DNA from: Drosophila persimilis
Taxonomy: Eukaryota; Arthropoda; Insecta; Diptera; Drosophilidae
DNA: 64,000 nucleotides
Assembly (NCBI RefSeq): GCF_003286085.1
Contig: NW_020825326.1
Location: 558,001-622,000, forward strand
Reading direction: 5' to 3'
In this document: positions 1 to 11,830 of the stretch, in pieces
Layout of the letters: the number at the start of each line of letters is the position of its first letter
Position numbering within the stretch: the first letter of the stretch is position 1
Translations under genes and position numbers: made by a program
Notes under the pieces: model-generated
What the model was told of the DNA's origin: nothing
Databases searched by the model: none
What the model saw: the letters and a program-made list of their open reading frames with translations, nothing else

Positions 1-2887
1 ACATCGAAAAAGGCACGTCTACTCTGCTTGGGTGCCGTTCCCGTTTGGGTGTCATCAAACCTGGCTGCCGTCCTCTTGCGCAGCTCTTCCAAATCGTTTT
101 GGTCGTCGTGTGAGGCCCACTCGAGGACAAGGCGGCGCCCGTACAAATGGGTGCTGGCGCTGAGCGCATCAAAGGCTCGCTTGGCATCCGCCTTGGTGAT
201 GAAATCAACAAAGCCGAAGCCCCGATGTGCGTCCTCACCCGCTGTAACCTTCTTAGGTATGCGCAGGGAACGCAACTCGCCAAAGGCCCTGCAAAGAAGA
301 ATCAGTAGAAATCACGGGAAACAGCTAAACGTGCCTGTCACTCACTTGAACACCTCCAGCACTTCTCGGTATTGAGCCTGGAAAGGTATATTGCGAACCA
401 GGATTTTGGTGCCCGTTTGCTTCTTCTGCGCCGCCTGGCCACGTCGGGATACGTCTTCGTTCTGGTTTCTGGAGAGATTACATGGAAATCAGTGAAATGT
501 TGAGCATTGTCCTGAGCCTTATGATAAATACCTGAGGACGCGATCGCTACGCTTGAGTTCCACGGGATTGCCGTCGATGTGGGTGAGCTGCAGATTTTTG
601 AGCGCGTGATCTGCCACTGAGGCATTCTTGAACTGTATGAAGCCATAGCCCAGTGAGCTGAATTGATGGGGGTTTTGGGGATCCTTGCGCTTGGCTATCT
701 CCACTGTGTGTATGGATCCCAGGTGGCGGAAATGCTCTAGCACGGTCTCCTTCACGGTTTTGAAGTTCAGGTTGCGCAGGAAGAGGGTTGTGTCCGGCTC
801 GGGCTCATCCCCGGCATCCTCGGCTAGACGCTCATCCCTTGTCTCCTCTTTTATTGCTGGCGTCGTTTTCTCCGGCTCCTTCCTTCTGGGCTCTTCCTGC
901 TTTGTCTTCCGTATGATCGGCTCGTTGCTGAGTGTTGTGACAAAGGTCTGCTCTGGTGCCCACTCCAGATAAAGAGGAGCGTTTTTGAACTTACTGTAGG
1001 CCAGTTTCTTGAATGCCTGACGTGCCTCCGAAGGCTCACAGAACTCGATGAGAGCCGTGACTCCACTGGGAGGTAGCACAATCCGTCCAATGGGTCCGAA
1101 GCGACTGAAAATGGGACTCAGTTCCGATACTACGGTCGTTGCTGGCAGGTTCTTGGCTAGTATTACAGTTCTGGAGCGTTTCTGGGAGGGTTCGTCAAAG
1201 GCACTTAGACGCACGCCCTCCTCTTCGAGAAATCTCTTCATTTCGATCACGATCTGAGTCTCGCCGAGGGCTAGACGGACGGCGGCACTGCTTCCGCCTT
1301 CGCTAGTGTCCAAGATGCGCTCCTTAGATGTCTTGAACTGCTTGGCTAGCAGATCAGCCACTGCATTGGCACCGAGGAAAAGCGTGTTCCAGCCAATTGG
1401 TTTCTGAGCGTTCTTTTTCAGCTTGAGAGCCTTCTTTTCCTTGAAAGAGAGCCCGAAATCGTCTGCCTTGTCTGCCTGACTCTGGTCATTTTTGTCGAGC
1501 TCCTTGCCGGGAAGCAAATGTAGCAAGCGCCCATTAAAGTCGGTGCCGTCGAGGGCATTGAATGCCTTAAGTGCGTGCTCCGGCATCATGTACGTGACCG
1601 TACCAAAGCCTTTGATTTTTCGTGTAAGCTTATCCACCGGGAGATTGACCTCAACGACAGGGCCGTACTGTTCGAAGAGTTTCTGCATTTCTTCCTCGGT
1701 GGTGGTGTAAGCCAGATTACGAAAAAATATACGACCCGATTCAGAGATGTCCTCTTCTTTGCGCAGGCCGTCCTGCTGTTGCTTCCACTTGGCAATCGCT
1801 TGGCTCTCTGCCGGGGCGTTGGGCGATGGCAATCCACTCTTGCTAGCCTTTGTCACCTTGTTTTTCTCGGTAAAGTCAGAGAAGAAGATCTGCTTGCCAT
1901 TGATAAAGCTCTTGTTCTTTACCATCGCCTTCGCCATGTCCTTTTCGGTCTTAAAGCCCACGTAGCAGAATCCGTGGACCTTGCCGGGTAGGCGAACAGA
2001 ATATGGCTTGAGAGGTTTGAAAAACTTGAGCACCTCCTGACGCTTCGTTTTGTATGGAACATTGTGGATTTTGATGGTGAACAGATCCAGGCCACTTTTT
2101 TCCGCCTTTGTCTTCTTGGTCGGTGAAGAGGCAGTGGGTGCGGCAGCCTTTCCCATCATCAGAAATTTCATGTATTCCAGGTCAGTAATGGGTTTCTCGG
2201 CCAACTTTACACCCTCGTCGTCTAATTGCGATTCTTCCTCATAGGCCTCTTGTTCGTACTCGACGTCATCAGCATCGACGCCGCTGTCATTGCGTCCAGC
2301 TGTACACTCGGCATCATCCTTCTTCTCCGCGTTCTGTTCGGTCTTGCCTAAATCGTTGCCCCATAGAGTGCGTGTTTTTTCGTGAGCCTGCAAGAACTCT
2401 TGAAACTCTGGATCATCTTTGTGCTTTCCCAGAATCTCGACCACTTTCGTATCCTTCTTCGGTTTGGCCGTCTTCTTTGACTCGGCACTTTCTTTCTTCT
2501 CTTCTTCTTCTTCGGCAACCTTTATTTTATCCAGATTTTTGCAATCCTTGGAATATTTGCTCCAAGACTTGGGCTTGGCTTCGCTGCCCAGGGCGGCGCA
2601 GGACTCAACGCGAACGCGACTCGTTTGGATGCAGGTGTTATTAAAGTGCTGAATGGCATCCTGTGCCTCCTCTTCTGTGCTGTAGCCAACGAAACAGAAC
2701 TGCCGAAACTTGCCGTCTGGCGTGTACTTTAGCTGCAGGTCGGTGATGTTTCCCTTTGTACCAAAGATGTGGCGCAGTTTGTCTTCAGTTATCTGTGGAT
2801 GGGTGTGGGATCAGTGAGAGTATGAAGGAGTATTCCACTAGGCTTATTTACATGCTTGGGCAATTGTTTGACTATTATTCGTGACAT
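1..2887 (-). CDS. RBM19/Mrd1-type six-RRM RNA-binding protein (3' end cut by window edge)
   Basis: Coding exons read as complement of 2852-2887, 532-2792, 346-468 and 1-288, all with GT-AG junctions (donors at 2851, 531 and 345). The start is ATG at 2885-2887, giving the family N terminus MSRIIVKQLPKH. About 902 codons are visible without a stop. Six RNA-recognition motifs can be read: residues about 2-80, 250-323 (FTIKIHNVP), 365-443 (GRIFFRNLAY / KGFGTVTYM), 552-626 (RTVILAKNLP), 679-761 (TTLFLRNLNF / GYGFIQF) and 786 onward (TKILVRNIPF / HRGFGFVDF). Acidic and Lys-rich linkers lie between the first and third. Six RRMs in this spacing is the RBM19 layout; RBM19 and yeast Mrd1 act in the nucleolus on early pre-rRNA cleavage and 18S production. 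The likely D. melanogaster counterpart is CG3335, named from memory. The window stops shortly after RRM6, so only a short tail is missing. Function is inferred from the family. Confidence 0.93.
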
Positions 2888-3060
2888 TTTGTGGCGTTCT
2901 TATGTGAATTGCGAAAATAATTAATACAAATATTTTGTTTACGAATCGCACTTTGCACGTGTATTGAGTGTGGTCATCGATGTTTTTACTGTTGGCTTAT
3001 GGGCATCGATGTTTTTTTGATTAAACATCGATGTTCTTACATATCTGGGAGGTTTTGATG
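2888..3060 (-). promoter_or_regulatory. Probable promoter region of the RBM19-like gene with three CATCGATG palindromes
   Basis: The 8-bp palindrome CATCGATG occurs at 2975-2982, 3004-3011 and 3026-3033, 88-146 bp upstream of the start codon. Two copies are followed by a T run. The ATCGAT core matches the DRE/DREF-type motif of many Drosophila housekeeping promoters, which suits a ribosome-biogenesis gene. No TATA box or start site was identified, and the regulatory role is inferred. Confidence 0.45.
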
Positions 3061-3240
3061 TTCCGAGACTTTCTTATTTATTCCCACTGACGACCATCCA
3101 CCATCCATTTCGGTCTGTAATAGGCTATTCACACTGACGACCATCCACCATCCACCATCCATTTCGGGGATGGTCCGTAAGGTTTTGCCGTTCCGAAAAT
3201 TTCCCAGTTAGTCCACCATCCATTTTGGATGTTCCTAAAC
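3050..3240. repeat. Imperfect tandem repeat with CCATCCACCATCCAT core
   Basis: The block 'CACTGACGACCATCCACCATCC...ATTTCGG' occurs twice (about 3087 and 3133). A third, shorter piece (TAGTCCACCATCCATTTTGG) lies at about 3210. A flanking GGTTTTG-TGTTCCGA phrase also repeats (about 3052 and 3181). Unit length is uneven, about 50-80 bp. It looks like local duplication just upstream of the RBM19-like promoter; the origin is unknown. Confidence 0.7.
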
Positions 3241-3919
3241 CGCACGTTTCTATGCGATAGTTAGCCGATGGCTTTCAAATGTAACCAATGAATGGCAATA
3301 AAAAAAATAGTTCGCGCCTAGACATATTTCAAATCGTAATTCGAATTTTAAATCGGTAAAGACTAAAAAAATACAAAAATACAACAGACACAATACAAAA
3401 TGAAGAGACCAGAAATTGGTGGTAATATGTAAACATATGTACATACATATGTATGTATTTGATTGATTTTATATGCTGATTTGCAGCCATTAAATAAACA
3501 AATAATAAACGCAAGTCGAAATGAACTGCATAAAAGGAAAATATCGCTATAAACATTTTGCATGATAGCCCTTCGGATTTGGGTCCCGAAATAATTTCGT
3601 TACGGCTCTAGTATTATTTCGGCAAACAAGGCACCGTACCAAAGCTTGTCACCTAACATCAAGACAACTGTATTTTTGAATACCCTCAGGCTATATACGA
3701 ATGTAATCAACGGTACACGCGTTTGTACGTAAGATATTTAATAATTGACTTAGAAAATGTATAGGTATTCTCCATGAGAGTATTCAAGGTGCGACACCCA
3801 TCTACATTTTTGATTTGCACATTCCCGTCGGAAAGCGCGATTGACAAGTGATTTGAAATATATGTAAACTAATTTCATAGCTACATACATACATATGTAT
3901 GTATGTATGCATATATTTT
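3241..3919. other. AT-rich intergenic DNA without a recognisable gene
   Basis: It contains TATG/CATA microsatellite runs (about 3432-3457 and 3884-3915). The open frames here are short, AT-driven and lack gene-like composition. Nothing functional is recognised. Confidence 0.6.
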
Positions 3920-4538
3920 TATACCCGATACTCAAAATGAGTATTGGGGTATATTAGATTTGTGGTAAAGTGGATGTGTGTAACGTCCAGAAGGAATCGT
4001 TTCCGGCCCCATAAAGTATATATATTCTTGATCAGCATCAATAGCCGAGTCGATTGAGCCATGTCTGTCTGTCCGTCCCCTTCAGCGCCTAATGCTCAAA
4101 GACTATAAGAGCTAGAGCAACGATGTATTAGATCCAGACTTCAGTGATATGTCACTGCTACAAAAAATGTTCAAAACATTGCCCCGCCCACTTCCGCCCC
4201 CACAAAGGACGAAAATCTGTTGCATCCACAATATTGCAGATTCGAGAAAACGAGAAAAACTAAAAACGCAGAATCATAGAGAATGACCATATCTATCCAG
4301 TTGCTGAATTTGGATCAGATCGGATAATTTTTATAGCCGAAAAGAAAAAAAACAATTTTCAGTGGCTACGCATCGCCCGACGTCACGCTTAGACAGATTT
4401 TCTGTCTCTCTCGCACGCACTCTTTGTCGTGTCGTTTAATATTAGCGGCGTCTGCCGGAGGAGAGCCATACCGACTCAGTATCGGGTATAACTGTAGAGT
4501 TGCGGTGTCCGCAGCAACTGACAACGTTCCCCCTCGTT
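3920..4538 (+). mobile_element. DINE-1/INE-1-type element, one internal module
   Basis: It starts TATACCCGATACTCAAAATG and ends with GAGTTGCGGTGTCCGCAGCA followed by ACTGACAACGTTCCCCCTCG. It carries the family core (AACGTCCAGAAGG, CTTGATCAGCATCAATAGCC, a short GTCY run) and one copy of the internal 'CACAAAGGACGAAAATCTG' module. A subterminal inverted copy of the 5' end (AGTATCGGGTATAA) precedes the 3' hairpin. These are features of non-autonomous Helentron (DINE) elements. No coding capacity. Confidence 0.88.
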
Positions 4539-5636
4539 TAGTAGTAGTATTTTCTTATATCGAATATTTAAATGCATCATTACTTTAGTTTTAAATTAAA
4601 AATTTTAATAAACAAAAAAGTCTAGAACCGACGGCGTTTACATAATTTTTATAATTTATAATCAACCTGCTTAAGATAAGGATATAAATGTGTAATTATA
4701 TTATTGTTGTGGAGATAATGTTTTTTATCCCCAATCGGCCGACTAATTATTTCGAATTAAATAAAACTCGGCGCAGAAATAAAATTACGATAAGTTCTTT
4801 AATGCGTGACATCCAAATTGCAAGTGTGGCTTGCCTGCTCTTTACATTGCCGCTCCGATCGCTAAGCGCAGCTTCGCTCGGCTGACGTCGGTAGGCAGAC
4901 GCAAGGCGGAGCTAGCGAAGAGCGAGCTGGCAGAGAGCGTTTAGCAGGGCAACAACGCGCAAAGCTTTAACAAATAAATGAGTGACATAGACATAAGTAA
5001 CAAACAAAATAAGCAGCTGAGGGCCAAGAATTAGGTGCTATTTGGCAAGCAACTAATCGGCTGGGTTCTGCTCCGAACAATTGTAATATTTTATATTTTG
5101 TAGTATAAATCCAACAAATAACAGCTTTAATTTTAATTTCCCGCGCCCTAGTGTACCATACCCGCACCCCCTGCCCATTCTTCATTTATTTTGTGGCGGT
5201 AGGTCAGTTCATCAAAAGACCCAAAACAAGAACCAAACTCAAATTTCAGTTCTAGCGGCCAGCAATACTAAACACACACACGCAAAGTACGCGAAAATGC
5301 ATGTGCACCCATACACTAAAACATGCTGGAGGCAAAACAGTCCACACCTGAGAGGGTTAAAAAAAATCTGAAAAAAGCATACAATCACATATTTTTGTCG
5401 AAACATATTGCGTGTGTACTAACACATGCACAGATGTTCTCTCTGCGCTCTCTCTCTCATGATGACGTCACTCTGGGGTATTGAACGCGCTAGCCAGTGT
5501 GTGACGCTTTCGTTGTATGAACTGGCACATCTATATACTGTATGGTTAGTGCTTTTACGCAACGAAAATTTTTTTAGTTTTATATAGCCAAAACAGTCCC
5601 CGAACGAATCCAAAACCTAAAGTTCCAAGCTTTTAG
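4539..5636. other. Gene-free intergenic stretch
   Basis: AT-rich at first, then a GC-rich patch around 4850-4960 (GCTCGGCTGACGTCGG). No splice-consistent coding frame, tRNA or clear TE terminus was seen. The sequence ACTATATACTG... near 5530 sits just upstream of the broken coding stretch at 5640 but is not enough to call a promoter. Confidence 0.5.
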
Positions 5637-6126
5637 GTCCCGAACTCCCGATTCCCAAAGTCAACTTCCAATGGGGAGACGCTGCTGGTCTGGAACAGGC
5701 CGCAATTTGAATTGTGCGACGAGGAATGCATGCTCATAGCATACATCGCTTTCACCCTGCTCAATCCGTATGCTTGGCGAATCCATATGTACAACGAGTG
5801 GCAGCGCCAGCGTTTCAGCAACTTTATCTTTGGCCGTCTAGTGCTTCACTTGGACACAGCGCAGACCCTACATCTTGTTGGTCAGCAGGAAAATGGCTAT
5901 GGATGCAGTTCAACTATTTCGCAGGGATGAAATGAAGTTCCTTTATCCCGCCCACGATATACGATCTGTTCATATCGGCGATTTGTATTTTGTGCCGGAT
6001 GAGGAGGAGAAACTGATTGCTGACGCCGGCTACGACCTAGACAACTTTGAAGTCACTCCAGATTTCCTAATCCATTTACTCTATCCGGAACGGGTTGGAC
6101 ATTCCGGTTTATCAGAGAACCCATGA
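5637..6126 (+). pseudogene. Unrecognised broken coding sequence (possible decayed gene or retrocopy)
   Basis: One frame is open from 5637 to 5930 with Drosophila-like codon use, including the stretches ETLLVWNRPQFELCDEECML and NPYAWRIHMYNEWQRQRF. The sequence then stays protein-like only after a frame change. A second frame, open to a stop at 6124-6126, carries FLYPAHDIRSVHIGDLYFVP, DEEEKLIADAGYDLDNFEV and HLLYPERVGHSG. In the overlap a third frame gives KWLWMQFNYFAGMK before a stop, so at least one and probably two small indels break the gene. The first open stretch is preceded by TTTTAG, which could be a weak splice acceptor instead. There is no intron inside. I do not recognise the family. 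The hydrophobic LIAYIAFTLL segment might be membrane-associated. An alternative is a rapidly evolving, multi-exon functional gene. Confidence 0.45.
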
Positions 6127-6420
6127 GAGACGCTGAGTGGTATATGTATATACATCCTGCGTTATCGTACGGCCTGCCTTCGGAATAGCATTGGCATAGC
6201 ATTAACACTACGGATGAAAATTTGATTCGAATGTGATTGAAAGATGTGCATAAATTATTCAGGAAAGTTAACTATACATACAAATTTACGGTTGCAGTTC
6301 GGGGAAGATTAAAAATGTATCTAAAAAAAAATCAGTTTTTGGATTGTTTATTAAAAAGTGCAGCTGGAAAGCACAAGCTCAGTAATCTGTTGGTGTTGGT
6401 AGGTGTTAGACAAAAATGTG
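6127..6420. other. Short intergenic spacer
   Basis: It lies between the broken coding stretch and the next DINE-1 mosaic. It is AT-rich, and no feature is recognised. Confidence 0.5.
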
Positions 6421-7290
6421 TATACCCGATACTAAAAATGAGTATAGGGGTATATTAGATTTGTGGTGAAAATGGATGTGTGTAACGTCCAGCAGGAAGC
6501 GTTTCCGACCCAATAAAGTATACATAAATATTCTTGGTCAGCATCAATAGCCGAGTCGATTGAGCCATGTCTGTCTGTCCGTCTGTCCGTCTCGATGAAC
6601 GTCTAGTGCTGAGAGAATATAAAAGCTAGAGCAACGACATTTTGTATCCAGACTTCTGTGATATGTCACTGTTACAAGTGTATTTAAAAACTTCGTCCCG
6701 CCCCTTTCCTCCCCCACAAAAGACGAAAAGCTGTGGCATCAACAATTTCAAAGATACGAGAAAACCAAAAACGCACAATCATAAAGAATGACCATATCTC
6801 CCAGTTTATTGAATCTGGATCAGATCGGAACATTTTTATAGGCAAAAGGAACAAATGAATTTGCAGTGGCTACGCTGCGCCGACGACCCGTTCCGACACG
6901 TTTACAACTCTACATTTATACCCGATGCATAGGCATGGCTCTCCGATGGCTCTCTTCCACCAAACGGCGCATAACATTGAGCGGCAAAAAGAGTGTGCGA
7001 GAGATACTTAAAATCAGTCTGAACGTGTTGTCGTGCGCTACGTAGTGACCGAAAATTTATTTGTTACTTTTGGCTATAATAATAATCCGATGTTATCTAG
7101 ATTCGGAAATCTGCTCGATATGGCCAAACTCCTGTTAGATCTCACTATTACAAGTTTATTTCCAAATTTCGCCCCACCCGCTTTCGCCCTCACAAAGGAC
7201 TAAAATTGTGGTATCCACAATTTTGAAGATATGGGAAAACCAAAAAACGCAGAATCGAACAAATTTCTATATCTACCAGATTGCTAGGGG
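6421..7290. mobile_element. Mosaic of DINE-1-type fragments in alternating orientation
   Basis: 6421 to about 6900 reads forward: TATACCCGATACT start, GTCY run at about 6570, one internal module, no 3' end. From about 6905 to 7120 the reverse-strand 3' half follows (CAACTCTACATTTATACCCG, then the reversed interior). From about 7125 to 7290 the interior reads forward again (CTGTTAGATCTCACTATTAC, GCCCTCACAAAGGAC). The switches point to nested insertions or rearrangement between copies. No coding content. Confidence 0.75.
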
Positions 7291-7564
7291 ATTTGCTGGG
7301 GTGAAACTGGGATGATTTCTTCGCGATCCATATACAAAAATCCTTGCTTTGGCGGGGAAAAATGTATCTAGTCTGAGTAATGGACTTGTTGATGGGCGCG
7401 TGTCTGAATAACATAAAACTACCGATATTTTGTCATGCGCAAGATGATCAAAATTATGTTCCAAAGTACGATTCATAAAAAAACTATAGATTTTAGTATA
7501 TTTTTTAGCAATTAACTGGCGCTCACAAAACCATCTTAAAACTATCTTACGTACGTATCATATT

Positions 7565-7601
<37 letters not shown>

Positions 7602-7883
7602 TGCCGCTCAACTGAATAGATTCAACAATTTTCATATTTATATATGAATATATACGTATATACGTACATATTATTTGATATAGTATACAAATTAGCTGAC
7701 ATCGGTGTGCACACGTTTGAGAATACACAAAAAAAAAAAAACAAAAAGGATAGAACAACCAACTAGACTGGAATCGGGGTAAGCTCCATTAACAATTAAC
7801 GAAACGAGCTTCCCTGGGTTAGAAATTCATCATCAACAATCTCGGATTACAGATCGCATTGATCATTTATCAGCAATAACCGA
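7291..7883. other. Downstream flank of the NRF-6-like gene
   Basis: AT-rich DNA with a (TA)n microsatellite at about 7565-7600. It probably includes the 3' UTR of the minus-strand gene ending at 7884. No clear AATAAA signal on the minus strand was found close to the stop. Confidence 0.5.
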
Positions 7884-10800
7884 TCACTTCTTGAAGCATA
7901 TCTTGAGGATGCGAATGACGGGCGCCTCGAACAAGGCCGAAATGACAAAGGCAGAGCCAAAGGAGACGACTGCATTACCCAGGAAGAGAGTGAGGATAAG
8001 CAAGTTGCTCAGGTGAACAGTGCCGCTCATGTGTGAAGAGCAGATGAACATTATGATCGGATGGATTAGGTAGGCGCAGTATGTGAGGCGCGATAGGGGC
8101 CACAGCACACGGTAGGAGAGGATCGCATTCACGGTGGGCGCCAGGCCCCAGCAGCTGGAGAGTACGATCCAGACCAGTCCGCAGCTGAAGGCCGTGTGAC
8201 CGACACCCACATAGAAGGCGGTGCTCCAGGTACTCAGCTGTCCCTTCCAGACGCCGAATATGACAATTAGAAGCGTGGCCACGCTGGCCGCCCAAAGGGC
8301 TCCGTTGAGGCGCCTGGATACCTGTGGTGGCGTCTTCACCTTATACAATGCGTAGCCCGTGAACATGCCTGAAAGACTGCCATACAGAGAAGGAACACAT
8401 CGAGGAGATACCATGGTGTAGTTACTTACCCACAATATAGGATCCCACACGTTGCCAGGGCTTATCGTATAGAAAGTCAAAGGACTCGAAAGGAAGCGCT
8501 ACTTTGTGAGTGTACTGATGCTGCAAGGACACAATGCCCGAGATGCTCCAGGAGCTAAACAGGAAAACGATCAACGTCAAAGCCACTGCCTTGAAGTATC
8601 TGCGGAGCATAAACGATATTTAGCTAATCCTAGAGTAGAGAATGATGGCGAACTCACTTTCTGGAAAAAGCCAGAAGAAGGGCAGCCATCACATAGAACT
8701 GCATCTCGTTGGCCATGTACCAGCTCCACATCATGCACATTTCGCGCTGTGGAAAGAAGTTGTTGATGTATAGGATGTTGCGCCACCAGTAGATGCGGCA
8801 GGTGTTATGTTCGATCTTGGCCGGCTGGAACACGGACGAGTCCAGGCCTTGTCTGCAATAGCGGAGGAGCTCTTAAAACTCGTTGGTAAACAATTTTAAT
8901 AAGCCCATCCTCACCTGACCGCAAAGTCATTAAAAATTACCACGAAGAGATATACGGGCGTGAGGCGTAGATAGCGGTAGAGTAGCATCATCAGGCTTTC
9001 CATGCAGCTGCGTCGCACAAAGTGGCACGGCTCCGAGGGATGCTTGCGCTCCTGCTTGAGGTAGAGAAGTGTGACCAGTAGACCACTGATGAAGAAGAAC
9101 GAGTCCACCGAGAATGTGGCGTTCCCAATCACCTGATACCACACCGAGCGTTCCGTGATCACGCGTTCAAACTGGAATCAAACAGGTCACAATGATCTCT
9201 TCTTCCGGACATGAGTTTTTACCTTATTCTCGCCTATGGCAAACATCTGCAGATAGGTGTGCACCATCATGGTCCACAGCACGGAGAAGACGCGCAGTCC
9301 GTGCAGGCAGGAGGTGTGAGTCTGTAAGGAGATCCATTGGGAGAGTAGAAGATTAGCAGAGAGCGTAATCGAAATCTCTAACTCACCTCTTTTGTTTTGT
9401 CAATGTTCAGTATGGCTTTGGCATTTGTCTGTAGTGCAAAGCATAGAAGGACCTGCTGGTGGAAAGCTGTGGAGGATGGAACGCTGTTCAGAGAGGGGAC
9501 TCTGGGACAGGGGACAAACTCACCAATGGGCTGCTCCGCCTCGTATGTGCCAGCCGCCCCAGCACAACTTCCTGTCTCCACTTGGTAGTCTGTCATCTCC
9601 GACTTCCTTGACACGGAGGCAGAGGTTGAGGTGGCCTGCATATGGTTGCTTCCAGTCTCATCAGCGCCTGCAGTCAAGTCATCTGCGACATCACTGGAAT
9701 TTCCCGAGCGCTGCCTATTCCCATTGACATCCATATCGAGGTTGTCAATGGCATTTCCATTGACATTAGCAGTGGCATTGCCACCCAGCGGACGCATCTG
9801 GAAGAGTTCGAAGGGCTTGCCATAGAAGGCGACTGCATAGTCGTTTCCACTCTTGCCTGGGGATCCGTCGCACTTGCCACTGATGGCGGCTATGGGCGCA
9901 GCCACTAAGCGACGCTCGTCGATCCGCATTTGGTAGTATGAAGCCACAATTACGACGAGCAGGAGGGTGAACATAAAGCTACTGCAAGAGACCCCGAACC
10001 GAATCTAATTAGCTCTATTATATGTGGATGAAGAAAGGGATTCACAAATTACATACATGAAGACCTGAAACTTGAGTTGTCGCCAGTGGCTGTACACCCC
10101 TGGCACAGTGCGAACGTGCAGCACTTGGAGTGGAGGCTGCTGCAGCGAGGAGTTGTGGGACCCCAGTACGATTAGCATGCGGGCATAGGGATCCAACGAT
10201 AGTATGGACTGCACATCGTGGGCCGAGCACGACTTGGGCAGGCACTCGCCCAGACTCAGTAGCATCTAATGGATGAAAATTCAGTCTATCACACTCTGAA
10301 ATCTCTGGGCCCTCTGGGAGCTCCATTTACTCACCGATCGATTCAGTCTGGGCAGATGCAGGGCCACATCCGCCACATAAAATTCCAGGTCGATGTGCTT
10401 GCGTTCTCCACTGGTGCTCTGGCGATTCAGCTCATAACAGAAGGAGAGCTGGCCCAGCCACTTATCGTTCCCAAAGAGCAGCTGACCCCGATAGCGACCC
10501 GAGGAGTCGTAGGCTAAAATAGGTAGAAACGAATATAAAATTTGTGTAATTTTTCTCCGATCTTAAGAATATTCTTTCGAGTTCTAGCGAATGGGAGACA
10601 TTTTTTATACCCAGTACTCAAAGAGTTTAGGAATTTATTTTCTAGTATCTTCAAAATTTTGGATGCCACAGATTTTCGTCTTTTGTGGGGCCGAAAGGGG
10701 GCGGTGCGAAATTTTGAAATACTGATTACCGGGTACAACAATAGGTTCACAAAATTCCCGCTCGTTAAAATTGTGGATTTGTTAAGGCCACACATTTATG

Positions 10801-11830
10801 TCAGGCAGCTCTAGATCGAGTATAGGCACCTTTTAGGGTTCGAAAACTCTTCCATATATAAAGCTGTAAGCGGATATCGTAGATGCTCACCTTTCTGGGC
10901 CCACTCGTAGCTGGAGTGGAGGGCTGTGAGGTAGGCCTGCATCTCCAGACCACAGCTTGTACGCACGTTGGTGCGGATCTCTGCGATCTGCCAGTAGAAG
11001 TGATCGTACAAATTGGCTACGATCTGGAAGTAATTGGGCGACCTATAAATGCTTTCGGCCATGCTGTTGTTGACTCCTACGGCTGAAGCGTTGCTCCCAA
11101 GATACCGGGTAATGCTGTTGATGGTGCTCCCCAGAGTCTTCAGCTGCGTTTCATCATCACTTTGCTTGAGCAGATCCCGTCCAATCTTTGCGGTGGGTGG
11201 AGACTTATTTCTGAGGATCTTGAGTATGTGAGTGCTGGGAGTGGGCGAGGAGTCTGAGGTTGAAGCTGGCGTCATGGTTGCTGCCAATGTGGCTGTTGTG
11301 GGCTCAGTGGACTGGAGCTCGGCAATTTCTACATCGACGGTGTCAATTTCGTCTGGACTAGGATCGGGACTATAACTGAGTTCAGTGCCAGTGGCCGTTT
11401 CCGTGCCCAGAACATGCTGTTCCTTTATGGTGAGATCACCCTTCTTAATGACCTCGTGCTCCAGATCCTCGAGATCGCCCAGATTAAAATCGAACGTGAC
11501 CGGGTGCAGCTCGTATTCCTTGAGTGGATGCGACTTTACGTATTCGAGGGTGGGCAGAATCTTCTCAAGGGATAGGTAGGGCTTTTTCTTCAGCGGTTTC
11601 AGGGGCAACACCTCGTGGGTGTTCAGGGTGAAAGGCGGATCGATTGGGATTTCCCCATCACTGTTCACCTCATGCAAGACGGTTATGTTTGTCCTACCGG
11701 AATACTGATGTCCTGCCGATGCCGCTGCTTTCAGAGTCTCATTGGACTCTGTGAAACCTTCGCTAGTGCTTGGGAGCAGACAGGTAATGATCACTAGACC
11801 AGCAACCAGAGCAATCCTTGGGGATTGCAT
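7884..11830 (-). CDS. NRF-6 (nose resistant to fluoxetine)-like multipass acyltransferase, 9 coding exons
   Basis: Coding exons are complement of 10891-11830, 10335-10513, 10057-10265, 9387-9981, 9223-9321, 8915-9171, 8658-8852, 8430-8599 and 7884-8368. All junctions are GT-AG and phases agree, giving 1042 residues. The start ATG at 11828-11830 begins a signal peptide (ALVAGLVIITCLL). A Ser/Thr-rich, acidic spacer follows, then the NRF domain (about 235-440) with cysteines around SCGLEMQAY, LSFCYELN and GECLPKSCS. A first membrane segment (FMFTLLLVVIVASY) lies at about 446, then an Asn-rich loop. From about 642 comes an acyltransferase-3 type domain (LHGLRVFSVLWTMMVHT, DSFFFISGLLVTLLYLK) with about ten membrane spans, ending ICFKK. 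NRF-6/NDG-4 relatives act in C. elegans gut uptake of lipids and fluoxetine; the substrate in flies is unknown. One of several fly paralogues, so I give no symbol. The acceptor at 8369 (TTTCAG) was chosen over GGCAG 11 bases upstream because only it keeps the frame. Confidence 0.93.
10606..10740. mobile_element. Degenerate DINE-1 fragment inside the first coding intron of the NRF-6-like gene
   Basis: The intron 10514-10890 contains TATACCCAGTACTCAAAGAG (a decayed 5' end) followed by the reversed interior module (GATGCCACAGATTTTCGTC, GGGGCGGTGCGAAATTTTG) and a CCGGGTA tail. The splice sites of the host intron are intact. It is an old insertion without coding content. Confidence 0.65.
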
